Below are positions 44,207-53,416 of a stretch of DNA of 64,000 bases, piece after piece (within the stretch, counting starts at the first letter, position 1; every line of letters begins with the position of its first letter). Below the pieces are notes generated by a model. The model made no database searches. It was not told the origin of the DNA and saw only the letters and a program-made list of their open reading frames with translations. The DNA lies in contig NZ_CP087998.1 in assembly GCF_021044585.1 (NCBI RefSeq), positions 806,001-870,000 of the forward strand. The letters run 5' to 3'. This stretch comes from Sulfurimonas sp. HSL-3221. GTDB taxonomy: Bacteria > Campylobacterota > Campylobacteria > Campylobacterales > Sulfurimonadaceae. Position numbers and translations under genes: made by a program.

Positions 44207-45064
44207 TTACGACGGCAGCGCGTCCTTAGAGCCGTTCGGGATTTTGTCTACAGCGCTTTTCGCAGCTGTGACGCTTTCGTGGTGCGCTTCGACCTCGACA
44301 CTTTTGCGGAACATGGAGTGCGTAAGGACGATGACGTTGAAGACGGGGGTGATGTAGGCGGCGAAGGGGACCAGCGAGAGCAGGTAGAGTCCCAGGGTCG
44401 TCATTCTTATTTTCCCACCGTGGAAGGCCATGATCAGCTTGAAACGCTCCTTCGTCGTCGTTTCCGAGGCGACGTCGAGCAGGTAGAGCTTGTGGAACAG
44501 GTAGTAAAAGGGGAGGTTGAAGGCGACGAGGTTCAGCATCGGTACGAAATAGAAGGGCGTGAGCACCAAAAAGAGCAGCAGCATAATGACGACGTGCTTC
44601 AGCGAGGCGAGGAGGATGCCCGCGATGGAGCCGTGGTGTTCCAGCGGCAGGTAGCTGTAGTGACGCGCGTGGATCTCCCGCACGATGTAAGGCGTCAGAA
44701 AGCCGATGATGGCAAGGGCGACGAACATGGCGAGGATGAACGTCGCGATGCCGCCGACGGTAAAGACGATGAAACTGACCAGCCAGGAGGTGACGGTGTG
44801 CTCCATCAAGAAGCGCAAAATAGCCGAGCCGCCTTCAACCGTTGTCGTCTCGCTCTGCGTCTCCAGCACGCCGTTCTGTTGCGTCTGCTGGTGCTGTTCG
44901 ACCTGCAGGGTGCTCTGTTCAAGGGCGTCCAGGCCGGCGCTCGCCGCGCCGAAGAAGAGGACGTACATCACGAGCACAGTCCCGAAAAAGGGGATGAGGG
45001 CAAACTGGAGCATCCGCTTCGTAAAAAAGTCGCGGATGCTTACCGACCAGAGCGTTTCGTTCAC
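44207..45064 (-). CDS. EI24/CysZ-like membrane protein
   Basis: 285 residues with about four to five membrane segments, including LVSFIVFTVGGIATFILAMF and PFYFVPMLNLVAFNLPFYYL, the latter matching the EI24 domain. CysZ relatives transport sulfate, but many members are uncharacterised. A Gln/Thr-rich loop (residues about 55-80) is an odd insertion. Its start overlaps the YtfJ-like gene by 4 nt. Confidence 0.8.
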   Translation of the reverse strand: MNETLWSVSIRDFFTKRMLQFALIPFFGTVLVMYVLFFGAASAGLDALEQSTLQVEQHQQTQQNGVLETQSETTTVEGGSAILRFLMEHTVTSWLVSFIVFTVGGIATFILAMFVALAIIGFLTPYIVREIHARHYSYLPLEHHGSIAGILLASLKHVVIMLLLFLVLTPFYFVPMLNLVAFNLPFYYLFHKLYLLDVASETTTKERFKLIMAFHGGKIRMTTLGLYLLSLVPFAAYITPVFNVIVLTHSMFRKSVEVEAHHESVTAAKSAVDKIPNGSKDALPS

Positions 45065-45570
45065 ATGTGTTCCTTGATCAGGGAGATGATCTCGCCAAAG
45101 CTGCTCTGCGGTACCTCTCCCTCATAGAGATAGAGGACGTTGCCGCTTTTGTCCGTAATGATGATGTCGGAGTTGTCATCGGCGACCTTCCAGGCGGAGA
45201 CCCCTTTCTTGTGCATATCTTTGACGTAGATCGTATCCGGGAACTTCTCCTGCTTCGCTTTGAGCGATTTGGCGATGGCGAAATTCGGCAGCCAGGTCGC
45301 CTCCATGTTGATGATGGCGACGGAGGCGAAACGGCTGCGGTCGAAGTCCTCGGCCTTCAAGGCGTCGGAGAAGGGGTTGTTGAGGTCTTTCTCGTCCGGG
45401 TCGACGTAGAAGATGACGTGGACTTTCTCTTTGAGCTCGTCGCTGTTCCAAGGCGTGCCGTCGACTTTGCCGCCGTCGTCGCCCTGCAGAGCAAGCGCCG
45501 GAAGGGGCTGGCCGGTTTGCAGGGCCATCAGGCTGAGCGTGAGCGCGAAAAGGGAGAGGAGAAGTTTCAT
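45061..45570 (-). CDS. YtfJ-like periplasmic thioredoxin-fold protein
   Basis: 169 residues: signal peptide (1-17), then a thioredoxin-like fold with HVIFYVDPDEKDLNNPF and a C-terminal DIIITDKSGNVLYLYEGE strand pair. There is no CxxC pair, as in the YtfJ family, so it is not a standard disulfide enzyme. Function unknown. Confidence 0.75.
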   Translation of the reverse strand: MKLLLSLFALTLSLMALQTGQPLPALALQGDDGGKVDGTPWNSDELKEKVHVIFYVDPDEKDLNNPFSDALKAEDFDRSRFASVAIINMEATWLPNFAIAKSLKAKQEKFPDTIYVKDMHKKGVSAWKVADDNSDIIITDKSGNVLYLYEGEVPQSSFGEIISLIKEHM

Positions 45571-45633
45571 AGGGGTCCTTTGCGAGATTTATAAGATTCT
45601 AGCATGGAAAGGCTTGGGATCAAATGCCTATAT

Positions 45634-46599
45634 TCAGACCTTGCTCCAGAGCTTTTCGTTGAGCTTCAGCTCCTCGACGATCCCGATGGAGGAACGCAGG
45701 GTACGGATGTAGCCCATGGCCTGATCGATGGAGAGGAGGGATTGGAAGACCGTCGGTTCGAAGAGATCCTTGTCGTAGTCGACGGCGATCATGATCTTCT
45801 CGCCGTTAAAGGAGACGTAGACCTTGCTGCCCGTATCCTTCTTCAGTTTGAGCAGCCGCTGCATCATCGTATGCGTGAGAATGTAGCGCGCTTCGATCTG
45901 GTCGGTGCCGTAGACGACGAAGGCTTTCTCAAAGGCGGGGTCGTCCATCTTGACGAGCTGGTCCTTGGTGAAGTTGCGCGACTGCAGCATCCCCCCGATA
46001 AAAGAGCCGAAAAGGTTCTCGGCCAGGTCGGGGAGGATGAGGGTGCGCCCTTTGAAGTGTTTGTTGAAGTCCGCGACAATGAAGAGCCCCTGGAAGATCG
46101 TGGACCAGTGCTCCCGCCCTTTGGAGTCGCGGCTGCGGTGCTCGGCATGGATGTCGGAGAACTGCAGCGAGACGCCGTCGAGGGTACCGCGCACGAGGTC
46201 GTTGCCACGGAAACGGTCGATGCGCTGCTCGAAGAGGTGGGAGAACTGAAAGAGCGACTGGGGGATGGCCGCGTCCGGGGCGTAATGCAGCTCCTTTTCG
46301 ATCGCTTCGATCAGAGGCCGGATGATCTTCTCTTTGAACCCGCTGCGGTAGCCGCTGATGAGCCAACGGAAACCGAAGCCACCGATGGCGGTCGCCCCGA
46401 CGCCGACCCAGATGAACGATTCGTTAAAGCAGTGGCAGCTGTTGTAGATAAAGCCGATGATGAGCAGGGAGAGCGCTCCGAGGATGCCAAAGAGGGTCAG
46501 GACCTTCTTGCGGACCGCGTTGCGCTTCTGCTCCAGCTCTTGCAGGGAGTCATAAAGCTCCGTATAGTAGAAATCAGTGAGTTCCGATGCACTTTTCAT
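45634..46599 (-). CDS. DUF3137 membrane protein
   Basis: 321 residues with two membrane helices near residues 35-75 and a long cytoplasmic domain containing FSDIHAEHRSRDSKGREHWSTIFQGLF, the DUF3137 core. The family is commonly encoded next to LemA, as here (6-base gap). Function not established. Confidence 0.85.
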   Translation of the reverse strand: MKSASELTDFYYTELYDSLQELEQKRNAVRKKVLTLFGILGALSLLIIGFIYNSCHCFNESFIWVGVGATAIGGFGFRWLISGYRSGFKEKIIRPLIEAIEKELHYAPDAAIPQSLFQFSHLFEQRIDRFRGNDLVRGTLDGVSLQFSDIHAEHRSRDSKGREHWSTIFQGLFIVADFNKHFKGRTLILPDLAENLFGSFIGGMLQSRNFTKDQLVKMDDPAFEKAFVVYGTDQIEARYILTHTMMQRLLKLKKDTGSKVYVSFNGEKIMIAVDYDKDLFEPTVFQSLLSIDQAMGYIRTLRSSIGIVEELKLNEKLWSKV

Positions 46600-46605
46600 T
46601 AGGGA

Positions 46606-47160
46606 TTACTGTTTGAAAAGGGCTCCGACATCGACGTTCTTGCGTTCATCCTCGGTGATCTCGAAGACCTGTTTTCGGCGATAATTCATCATGTTGGCGA
46701 GAATGTTCGTCGGGATCATCTCAATGGCGTTGTTGTAGTCCGTCACGGCCTGGTTGTAGGCACGGCGGGCGGCGGAGATCTGGGCTTCGACTTCTGAGAG
46801 GGTGCGCTGCAGGTGCATGATGTTTGTGTTGGCCTTGAGATCGGGGTAGCTCTCCACCGCGACCATGATGCTGCCCAGCGCGGAGGTGATCTGTTTGTCC
46901 AGGGCGATCTTCTGTTCGTCGGAAATCCCTGGTTTCATCGCCTGAGAGCGCAGTTCGGTGACCTTCTCCAAAATCCCCCGCTCGTGCTGCATGTACTGCT
47001 GCACGGAGCTGACAAGGTTCGGGATGAGGTTGTAGCGTTTCTTCAGCACGGCATCGATCCCGGCAAAAATGTTGTCGACCTGGTTCTTTTTGGCAACAAG
47101 GCTGTTGTACATCAATACGATGATGACGATGACGACGGCGAGGATGATGAGTGCGGTCAT
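46606..47160 (-). CDS. lemA: LemA family protein
   Basis: 184 residues from the ATG at 47160. One N-terminal membrane helix is followed by the LemA helical domain (NQVDNIFAGIDAVLKKRYNLIPNLV ... RRAYNQAVTDYNNAIEMIP). The frame is open further upstream but the family begins at the membrane helix. LemA proteins are envelope proteins of unclear role, often with a DUF3137 or TPM partner. Confidence 0.93.
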   Translation of the reverse strand: MTALIILAVVIVIIVLMYNSLVAKKNQVDNIFAGIDAVLKKRYNLIPNLVSSVQQYMQHERGILEKVTELRSQAMKPGISDEQKIALDKQITSALGSIMVAVESYPDLKANTNIMHLQRTLSEVEAQISAARRAYNQAVTDYNNAIEMIPTNILANMMNYRRKQVFEITEDERKNVDVGALFKQ

Positions 47161-47283
47161 GGCGGTACTCCGATGGAAATAATATCGTTTATTGTACTGA
47201 AAATCGGGCGGGAATCCGCCATAGCGTCGGGATAAGTAAAACACAACGCGTCTGCCGCTACAATAAACAAAAAGGGGGAGATG

Positions 47284-47553
47284 ATGCAGAGCAGACTATA
47301 CGCGATCCGGGGCAGGGTGCAAGGCGTTTGGTACCGTGCGACCATCCAGCAGCTTGCCCAAGAGGCGGGAGTGAGCGGCTATATCCGTAATTGCAGCGAC
47401 GGCAGTGTCGAAGCGGCCGTCAGCTGCCCGAACGATGACTGTTTCGACCAGTTCGAACGGCTGCTTTGGGAGGGATCGCCGCTCAGCGTGGTCGACAACG
47501 TCTCTTATGACATCATCGAAGAGCTGTTCGAAGGAGGATTCGAACAGCGCTAG
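47284..47553 (+). CDS. acyP: Acylphosphatase
   Basis: 89 residues from the second of two adjacent ATGs, better spaced from the AGGGGGAG site. The active-site GRVQGVWYRATIQQLA (with the phosphate-binding Arg) and the GYIRNCSDGSVEA segment with the catalytic Asn are present. It hydrolyses acyl phosphates. TACAAT near 47260 is a possible -10 box. It overlaps the convergent flavoprotein gene by 4 nt. Confidence 0.93.
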   Translation: MQSRLYAIRGRVQGVWYRATIQQLAQEAGVSGYIRNCSDGSVEAAVSCPNDDCFDQFERLLWEGSPLSVVDNVSYDIIEELFEGGFEQR

Positions 47554-48782
47554 GAGCGGGATGTCTTGGCGGCATGCAGGCCTGCCAGGTAGCCGCTTCC
47601 CCAGGCAAAGTGGAAGTTGAACCCCCCGCGGTGCCCGGTAATGTCGATGACCTCCCCGGCAAAATAGAGCCCCTCCGCCTTGCGCGATGCCATTGTCTTG
47701 GGGTCGATCTCGTCCGTGGCGACACCGCCGCCGGCGACTTCGGCATGCTGGTAGCCGTGGGTGCCGCTGACCGTAAACGGCCACTGTTTGATGATATAGG
47801 CGATCTTCTTGGCCGTTTTGGTGTTGAGCTCACTGCAGCGCTGCTCCGCAGAGAGTTTTTGGGCCTGAAGCAGGGGGCGGATCAGTTTGCGCGGCAGCAG
47901 CCCGCCCAGCAGGTCGGCAAGGGTGTCGTCGGGGATCAACTTTGCCATCTGTTCGAGCTGCGCCGCCAGTGACTGCGCGGTAAAGCGGGGGAGCAGGTCT
48001 ACTCTCAGCGTGACGTATTCAAAATCGCGCAGGGCCCTGGAGGCGGCGTGGGAGAGGTCGAGGACGGCGAAGCCTGAGACGCCGTAACGGGTAAAGAGCA
48101 GGTCGCCTTCCTCCTCCCGGAGGGGCTGGTTGTCAACGAGCAGCGTCACCCGTGCCGTCGTCTTGGTCCCGGCCATCTTCTCCAGCCTCGAAGACTCCAG
48201 GTGCAGCCCCACCAGGGAGGGGAAGGGGGGAACGATGCGGTGGCCGAAATGCTCGGCCATGGTCATGCCGCTTTCGTTGCCGCCCAGTTGCGGCGCGGCG
48301 GGGGAGCCTGTCGCGATGATCAGGCGTTCATATCCGCGTGTCTCCTCCAAAACTGACAGGACAAATAGCTTACCCTCTTTTTCGATGCGGGTGACGGCGA
48401 CATTGTTTTCAAACCGCACACCCCGGTGCTGCGCCGCCCGGATCAGTGCGGACTGTACGGTACGGGCTTCCTGGCTCATGGGGTAGCATTTGCCATCCTC
48501 TTTGACCTCCAGCAGCAGCCCGATACGTTTGCAGAAACGTTCGAACGCGGCGAAGTTCATCGTCTCCAGTGCCGTTGCCGCGAAGGCGGGGGCTTCCCCC
48601 TCATAATCTTTGATGCCGGTCGCGCGGTTGATGATGTTGCAGCGGCCGTTCCCCGAGGCGAGGATTTTTTTGCCGGGTTCGCCGTTCTGCTCGTAAACCG
48701 TGACCTCTGCACCCTGTTCCGCCGCCGTAATGGCCGCCATAAGTCCCGCGGCGCCGCCGCCGATAATTGCGATCGTACTCAT
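47550..48782 (-). CDS. BaiN/HI0933-family FAD-dependent oxidoreductase
   Basis: 410 residues with an N-terminal FAD-binding IAIIGGGAAGLMAAITAAE and the family signature KKILASGNGRCNIIN; the end carries LYFAGEVIDITGHRGGFNFH. Function varies and is mostly unknown. The -10-like TACAAT ends 6 bases before the ATG, so the mRNA may be leaderless. Confidence 0.9.
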   Translation of the reverse strand: MSTIAIIGGGAAGLMAAITAAEQGAEVTVYEQNGEPGKKILASGNGRCNIINRATGIKDYEGEAPAFAATALETMNFAAFERFCKRIGLLLEVKEDGKCYPMSQEARTVQSALIRAAQHRGVRFENNVAVTRIEKEGKLFVLSVLEETRGYERLIIATGSPAAPQLGGNESGMTMAEHFGHRIVPPFPSLVGLHLESSRLEKMAGTKTTARVTLLVDNQPLREEEGDLLFTRYGVSGFAVLDLSHAASRALRDFEYVTLRVDLLPRFTAQSLAAQLEQMAKLIPDDTLADLLGGLLPRKLIRPLLQAQKLSAEQRCSELNTKTAKKIAYIIKQWPFTVSGTHGYQHAEVAGGGVATDEIDPKTMASRKAEGLYFAGEVIDITGHRGGFNFHFAWGSGYLAGLHAAKTSRS

Positions 48783-48942
48783 AAAGGGATTGTAGTGGCT
48801 ATCGGGTTAGTTTCGGGTTAGATAGGCGATGAAAAGCTGTTGAGTGGTCTGATAGATTTGGTTTAGGTGAGTTTTGAGAAAAAAGAAGCGCGGTTATACT
48901 GCACGTGCAGCGGAGGAAATACTTTCGGAGTGTGGGCATTAC

Positions 48943-49032
48943 GCCGAGTAAAACTTGCGCGCCCTGAGCAGGGCGAAGAAGTCCCCGTGGGGGATTAGCG
49001 TAGCCAAAGGGGCTTAGCTCCTTTGGCGTATG
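48943..49032 (-). repeat. Intergenic repeat copy A with three hairpins, 3' of the cytochrome gene
   Basis: Three stems lie in tandem: 48960-48965 with 48970-48975, CCCC/GGGG at 48983-48993, and GCCAAAGG (49003-49010) with CCTTTGGC (49020-49027). The order and several blocks (GTAAAACT, GCGCGC, CGTAG, AAAGG..CCTTTG) recur at 53984-54068. The hairpin nearest the cytochrome stop could serve as its terminator. The rest of the 48783-49047 gap holds nothing I recognise. Confidence 0.55.
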
Positions 49033-49047
49033 GTTAAACGGTCTGGA

Positions 49048-51441
49048 TTAATTCCAGCCGTCTTTGACGATCTGAGTCGATTTGTTATACGGATACTTCT
49101 CGACCAGTTCTTTGACAGAAAGTTTCTGATCGCCGCTTCTCATGAAGTGAGCGAGGGTGACAGAAGCCCAGTAGTCGTCAGCATACGCGGTGCCTTCGAG
49201 CTGAACCGGTACACCTTTCTTGTTGACCGTGTGACATGCGGAACATGTAACCGGGCCTGCATATTCGCCGTCCGGGCTGTACTGCAGCGCCTGCTCATGC
49301 GTCGTAATGTCAACCGTGCGGTTCGGTCCGTCGTAGCGTGTAGAGTAGAGGCCGTGTGTGGACTCGTGACACGTTTGACAAGCCAGGTCGCCGTGTGCTT
49401 TAGAGTAGCGGAACAGAGACAGTTTGTTGTTCTGGTCGATCGGGAAGTACTGACCGCCTTCACTTTCAACAAACGGAGCGATGTGACAGTCTGCACAGTG
49501 CGGTTCGCCCGCTGCCAGCCACCAGTCGTTACCGCCGGATGCCGCTGCATACGGTACCGCGCCGCCAGTCGGGTGGTTCCACGGTTTCAGGTCAAGACCG
49601 TCTTTCGCGACGTTTTTGACGAGGACAGCAGATTCATGGTCTGTATAGTACTTCATAACTTCGTTGTCGCCGGTTGTTTTCGGGTCTGCGATCGCTACGA
49701 ATCTCTTCATGTCGCCGCCTGCAACTGCACTGACGATCTCTTTGAGAGATTTGTTACGGATGGATTTACCTTCAAGGGTCTGAACCGTTTTGAGGTCATC
49801 CAGTGCCTGCATTTTCTGCGCGACTTTCGTGTGACAGTTCGTACAGTACAGACCGCGCATTTTGGAAACACGCTCACCGTTCTCATCTTTGTGTGCGACT
49901 TCGTTGAGCTGGAATTTACCGTATTCGTTCAGGAAGAACGGCGGTTTGGCATCCGGGTTGGAGTGCGCGTCACGGCGGACATAACAACCACCACCGCTTG
50001 TACGGACATCGCCTTCAGAGAAACGGCCTTCACCGTAGCGGTCAGCAACACGGTACGGGTTCGTATCGTCGTTCATGCTCGGGTTCTGGAAGTGTGTCGG
50101 GTGACAGGACTGACATGCTTGTGAACGGCCAGCTGCATCCGGCATCGGAACCATAGAGAGGTGGAAACCGTGGATTGCTTCTGTGAGCGTTTTAGCCTTG
50201 ACAGTCTTGTAGCCTGTTGCACCCGGACGCGGTTCCTCGAGGTTACCGGAAACGTTGTCACCGTGACAGTCGGCACAGTTGACTTCACCGGTCTGACCCA
50301 GACGGTTGGAAGAGGCTTTGTCGTTGTAGTACTTCAGGAATGATGTACCGTGGTGTGCGTCGTGCAGTGAGAGAATGTTGATGGATGCTTCACTGAGGCG
50401 AGCCATGTATTCACTCTCATCCGGGTATGTTTTCCAGTAAGCGTATTCGCGGTCGCTGGCATTGAGGCCTTCGTCGCGTGCCATCTGGGCAGCTTTACCC
50501 TGGCGGGAGTGACATGCATAACAGTTCGGGATATCAACCGGGTTGGTACCGAAATACTCGATAATCTGACCGTTTTCATCCATAAGCGGGCGACCGTTCT
50601 GGTCATGAACCTGAACCGCAGACTTCTGGAACGGCTGGAAATCTTTTTCGGTAACGGAACGGATCGTCCCTCTGCGTGTAGAGTCGTTGAACGCCGTCAG
50701 CGGCAGACCCAGTGCATCCCACAGGTGTGATGCCGTCAGAACGAGCGGAATGTTCTGGACCGGCGGAACCAGTGTGTTCGTGAAGACGACGTTGCTACCG
50801 TCTTTACCGGAATACTCGAGGTAACCGCCGGCGATGTGTTTGCCGGACGGACCGGAATCGATAGGTACTTTAATGTCTTTACCGACAAAGAGGCGGTCTT
50901 TCGCCGTAGCACCTTTAGGAATCGTACCTTCAAGATCTTTATAGATAAAGAGGTGCTTCCAGACGTAGTTGGCCACGTTGTCGCCCGGGTCGTCCATACG
51001 GCCGTTGCCGTCGACGTCTTTCGCGACAGACCAGTACTTCATCTTGTTGCCTTCACTATAAGAGTTGTCTTTCGTATAGTAATAGAGCTTGACTTTGTCA
51101 TCCGGTGTGAGCAGTTTCGGCAGTGCGCCGTTGGTACCGGATTTTACAGCCTGGGACTGGATTGAGTTATAAGGCGGAATGACACAGCAGTAGCTCATCT
51201 CAAAACCGACACAGTGCATACCCAACTCATAGTTGACGAACGCATTGATATCGTTTTTCGGATTGTAAGCTTTTACTTTCTTTCCACCGATTTTCATTTC
51301 AGTCGGCTTGAGCAAGGTCATACTAAACGGCGGATTCTTGTCATAGTCTTTGACAGAAGCCGATGTCGTACTTGACAGTGCAGCCAGGGTGAGCGCTGCT
51401 GCCGTTAAAACAGAAACGCCACGAAGTTTTCGATTCATCAT
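49048..51441 (-). CDS. Secreted seven-haem c-type cytochrome
   Basis: 797 residues: signal peptide (1-29) and seven CxxCH haem motifs (CYACH, CADCH, CQSCH, CTNCH, CADCH, CQTCH, CSACH) spread over the C-terminal 500 residues. The N-terminal 300 residues have no haem but hold three cysteines in HCVGFEMSYCCVIPPYN, an unusual arrangement that could bind metal or form a disulfide. It is periplasmic or extracellular and likely moves electrons in respiration; the partner is unknown. Probably monocistronic, flanked by a repeat at its 3' end. Confidence 0.9.
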   Translation of the reverse strand: MMNRKLRGVSVLTAAALTLAALSSTTSASVKDYDKNPPFSMTLLKPTEMKIGGKKVKAYNPKNDINAFVNYELGMHCVGFEMSYCCVIPPYNSIQSQAVKSGTNGALPKLLTPDDKVKLYYYTKDNSYSEGNKMKYWSVAKDVDGNGRMDDPGDNVANYVWKHLFIYKDLEGTIPKGATAKDRLFVGKDIKVPIDSGPSGKHIAGGYLEYSGKDGSNVVFTNTLVPPVQNIPLVLTASHLWDALGLPLTAFNDSTRRGTIRSVTEKDFQPFQKSAVQVHDQNGRPLMDENGQIIEYFGTNPVDIPNCYACHSRQGKAAQMARDEGLNASDREYAYWKTYPDESEYMARLSEASINILSLHDAHHGTSFLKYYNDKASSNRLGQTGEVNCADCHGDNVSGNLEEPRPGATGYKTVKAKTLTEAIHGFHLSMVPMPDAAGRSQACQSCHPTHFQNPSMNDDTNPYRVADRYGEGRFSEGDVRTSGGGCYVRRDAHSNPDAKPPFFLNEYGKFQLNEVAHKDENGERVSKMRGLYCTNCHTKVAQKMQALDDLKTVQTLEGKSIRNKSLKEIVSAVAGGDMKRFVAIADPKTTGDNEVMKYYTDHESAVLVKNVAKDGLDLKPWNHPTGGAVPYAAASGGNDWWLAAGEPHCADCHIAPFVESEGGQYFPIDQNNKLSLFRYSKAHGDLACQTCHESTHGLYSTRYDGPNRTVDITTHEQALQYSPDGEYAGPVTCSACHTVNKKGVPVQLEGTAYADDYWASVTLAHFMRSGDQKLSVKELVEKYPYNKSTQIVKDGWN

Positions 51442-51689
51442 GTACTCCTCAGTGATAGAAATCCCGTTAGTTTTGCATTTGTTTTTTTAATCTATCTTTA
51501 AAGGGAAAAAACTTAAAAGGGACTGTGATGAACGTGTGATAAAAATAAGAAAATACTATATTTACTGCTTATGGTTCCGTTACGAAAAAATAATACGTGA
51601 TGATAAGGTGATAATTATTGCCTATTTTTAAATACGTATTTTTAAAAGATATTGAGGAGTTTTGTTAAAAAAAAGTAAAGGTTGGCGCC
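51442..51689. other. AT-rich upstream region of the cytochrome gene
   Basis: 248 bp without an ORF. It is much more AT-rich than its surroundings, with runs of A and T, and should contain the cytochrome promoter on the minus strand. I could not single out an operator. Confidence 0.5.
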
Positions 51690-52367
51690 TCAGCGCCCGG
51701 GAAAAAGAAGGGAACCGAGGCGAACTATTGTGGATCCGCAGGCGATCGCCAGTTCGAAATCGCCGCTCATTCCCATGGAGCAGATCTCTGCCCCTTTGAG
51801 CCCGTCAAAGATCTTGCGGGTCGTCTCAAAGCTCTGTTTGATATGGTCGTTGTTTTCGGTATGGGCCCCGATGCTCATGACACCGCGCAGGTCGATGCGC
51901 GGACAGCTCTCCGCGATCTGCGCGTAGACGTCGCCTGCTTCTTCGGGCATGACGCCGGACTTCGTCTCCTCTTTGGCGCTGTTGATCTGCAGGAGGCACT
52001 CCATCGTTTTGCCTTTGGCCTCCAGACGCTTGTCGAGGGCCTGGGCTAGTTCGAGGGAGTGGAGCGACTGCATCAAGAAAGGGTCCAGGTCGATCAGCTG
52101 GTTGATCTTGTTCTTCTGAAGGCTCCCGATAAAGTGCCACTCGAGCGGAAGGTCGTCGAGCACATCCATCTTCAACTTCATGTCCTGGACCTTGTTCTCG
52201 CCGAAGGCGCGCTGACCGATCTCGTAAAGGGATTTGACCGCCTCGGTATCGACGTACTTGCTGACGGCGACCACTTTGACGATGTGGTGCTCGCTGACGA
52301 GGATGCGTGCCCGTTCGATCCGTTCGACGATCTTGTCGATGTAAATTTTATACTCTGTCTGTGTCAT
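51690..52367 (-). CDS. yggS: YggS family pyridoxal-phosphate homeostasis protein
   Basis: 225 residues, a single alanine-racemase-like barrel with the PLP-binding lysine in VVAVSKYVDTEAV, the WHFIGSLQKNKIN segment and SMGMSGDFELAIACGSTIVRLG. It keeps PLP and amino-acid pools in balance. It is the last gene of the pgsA-rseP-yggS chain, overlapping rseP by ATGA. Confidence 0.95.
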   Translation of the reverse strand: MTQTEYKIYIDKIVERIERARILVSEHHIVKVVAVSKYVDTEAVKSLYEIGQRAFGENKVQDMKLKMDVLDDLPLEWHFIGSLQKNKINQLIDLDPFLMQSLHSLELAQALDKRLEAKGKTMECLLQINSAKEETKSGVMPEEAGDVYAQIAESCPRIDLRGVMSIGAHTENNDHIKQSFETTRKIFDGLKGAEICSMGMSGDFELAIACGSTIVRLGSLLFPGR

Positions 52368-53416
52368 TGCATCAACCTGTTGATATCGTTATAGAGTCCG
52401 AGGCTCATCAGCCCGAGCAAAATCCCCCAGCCCGCGATGGTGAGCTTCATCAGTACCGCCTCGCTCGGGGCGCGCCGCATCACCATCTCGTAGAGGTTGA
52501 ACATGATATGGCCGCCGTCGAGGGCGGGAATCGGCAGCAGGTTCAGGACGCCGAGGTTGACCGAGATAAGCGCCGCGAAGAAAAAGACGGCCATCCAGCC
52601 GCTCTCGCTGGCGTCGGCGGTGATCTTGACGATGGTGACGACGCCGCCGAGCTCGGAGGTCGGCACGGCTCCGGTAATGAGCTTCTCCAGGCTGATAAAG
52701 ATCAGCTTGGAGGCCTGCCAGGTCTCCGCCGCAGCGTAGCCGAGCGCCCCGGCGAGTCCCAGATCCAGTGCATGGGTCTCCCCGGCGGAACCGATACCGA
52801 CCATGGGGCGGTAGACGGTCTCGCGGAACATGTTCTGCGTTTCGGTCATCTTCGGCGTTACGGCAACCTCTTCGACCATGCCGTCGCGTTCGATCTGCAG
52901 GTAAAGCGTCTTCTCGGCCTGCTTGACGGTGTCGGACATTTCATCCCACGTCGTGACGGCTTTGCCATCGATGGCGAGGATGCGGTCTCCCTCTTTGAGG
53001 CCCGCTTCTGCTGCAGGGGAGGCTTCGACGATGCTGCCGATGACCGGGGAGAGGACCTGAGGTCCGCCGAGGGCGATCAGGAAATAAAGCACGTAGGCCA
53101 GCACAAAGTTGGCCGCCGGGCCGGCGAGCAGGATCGCGATGCGCTGCAGGGGCGATTTGCTGTTGTAGCTGTCGGGGTCGGGGCTCGTTTTGGTGGGGTC
53201 GCTGTCGTCCTGGCCCTTCATGCGGACATAGCCACCCAGGGGGATCGCCGCGATGCGCCATTCGGTACTGAAGGCGCGGAAGCTGGCCAGTTTGCGGCCG
53301 AAGCCGATACTGAAGACCTCGACATAGACCCCCAGAAGGCGGGCGACGGCAAAGTGCCCGAGCTCATGGAAGAAGATCAGCGCCGAGAGGACGAGGAGGG
53401 AGACTAACCAGCTCAT
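52364..53416 (-). CDS. rseP: Site-2 intramembrane protease RseP
   Basis: 350 residues from the ATG at 53416; the frame is open further but the family begins LVSLLVLSALIFFHELGHF, with the zinc-binding HExxH. A single PDZ domain lies at about residues 115-185 (ASPAAEAGLKEGDRILAIDG), and the second zinc ligand is in LNLLPIPALDGGHI. It cleaves membrane-anchored regulators or remnant signal peptides. Overlaps pgsA by 4 nt. Confidence 0.95.
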   Translation of the reverse strand: MSWLVSLLVLSALIFFHELGHFAVARLLGVYVEVFSIGFGRKLASFRAFSTEWRIAAIPLGGYVRMKGQDDSDPTKTSPDPDSYNSKSPLQRIAILLAGPAANFVLAYVLYFLIALGGPQVLSPVIGSIVEASPAAEAGLKEGDRILAIDGKAVTTWDEMSDTVKQAEKTLYLQIERDGMVEEVAVTPKMTETQNMFRETVYRPMVGIGSAGETHALDLGLAGALGYAAAETWQASKLIFISLEKLITGAVPTSELGGVVTIVKITADASESGWMAVFFFAALISVNLGVLNLLPIPALDGGHIMFNLYEMVMRRAPSEAVLMKLTIAGWGILLGLMSLGLYNDINRLMQ

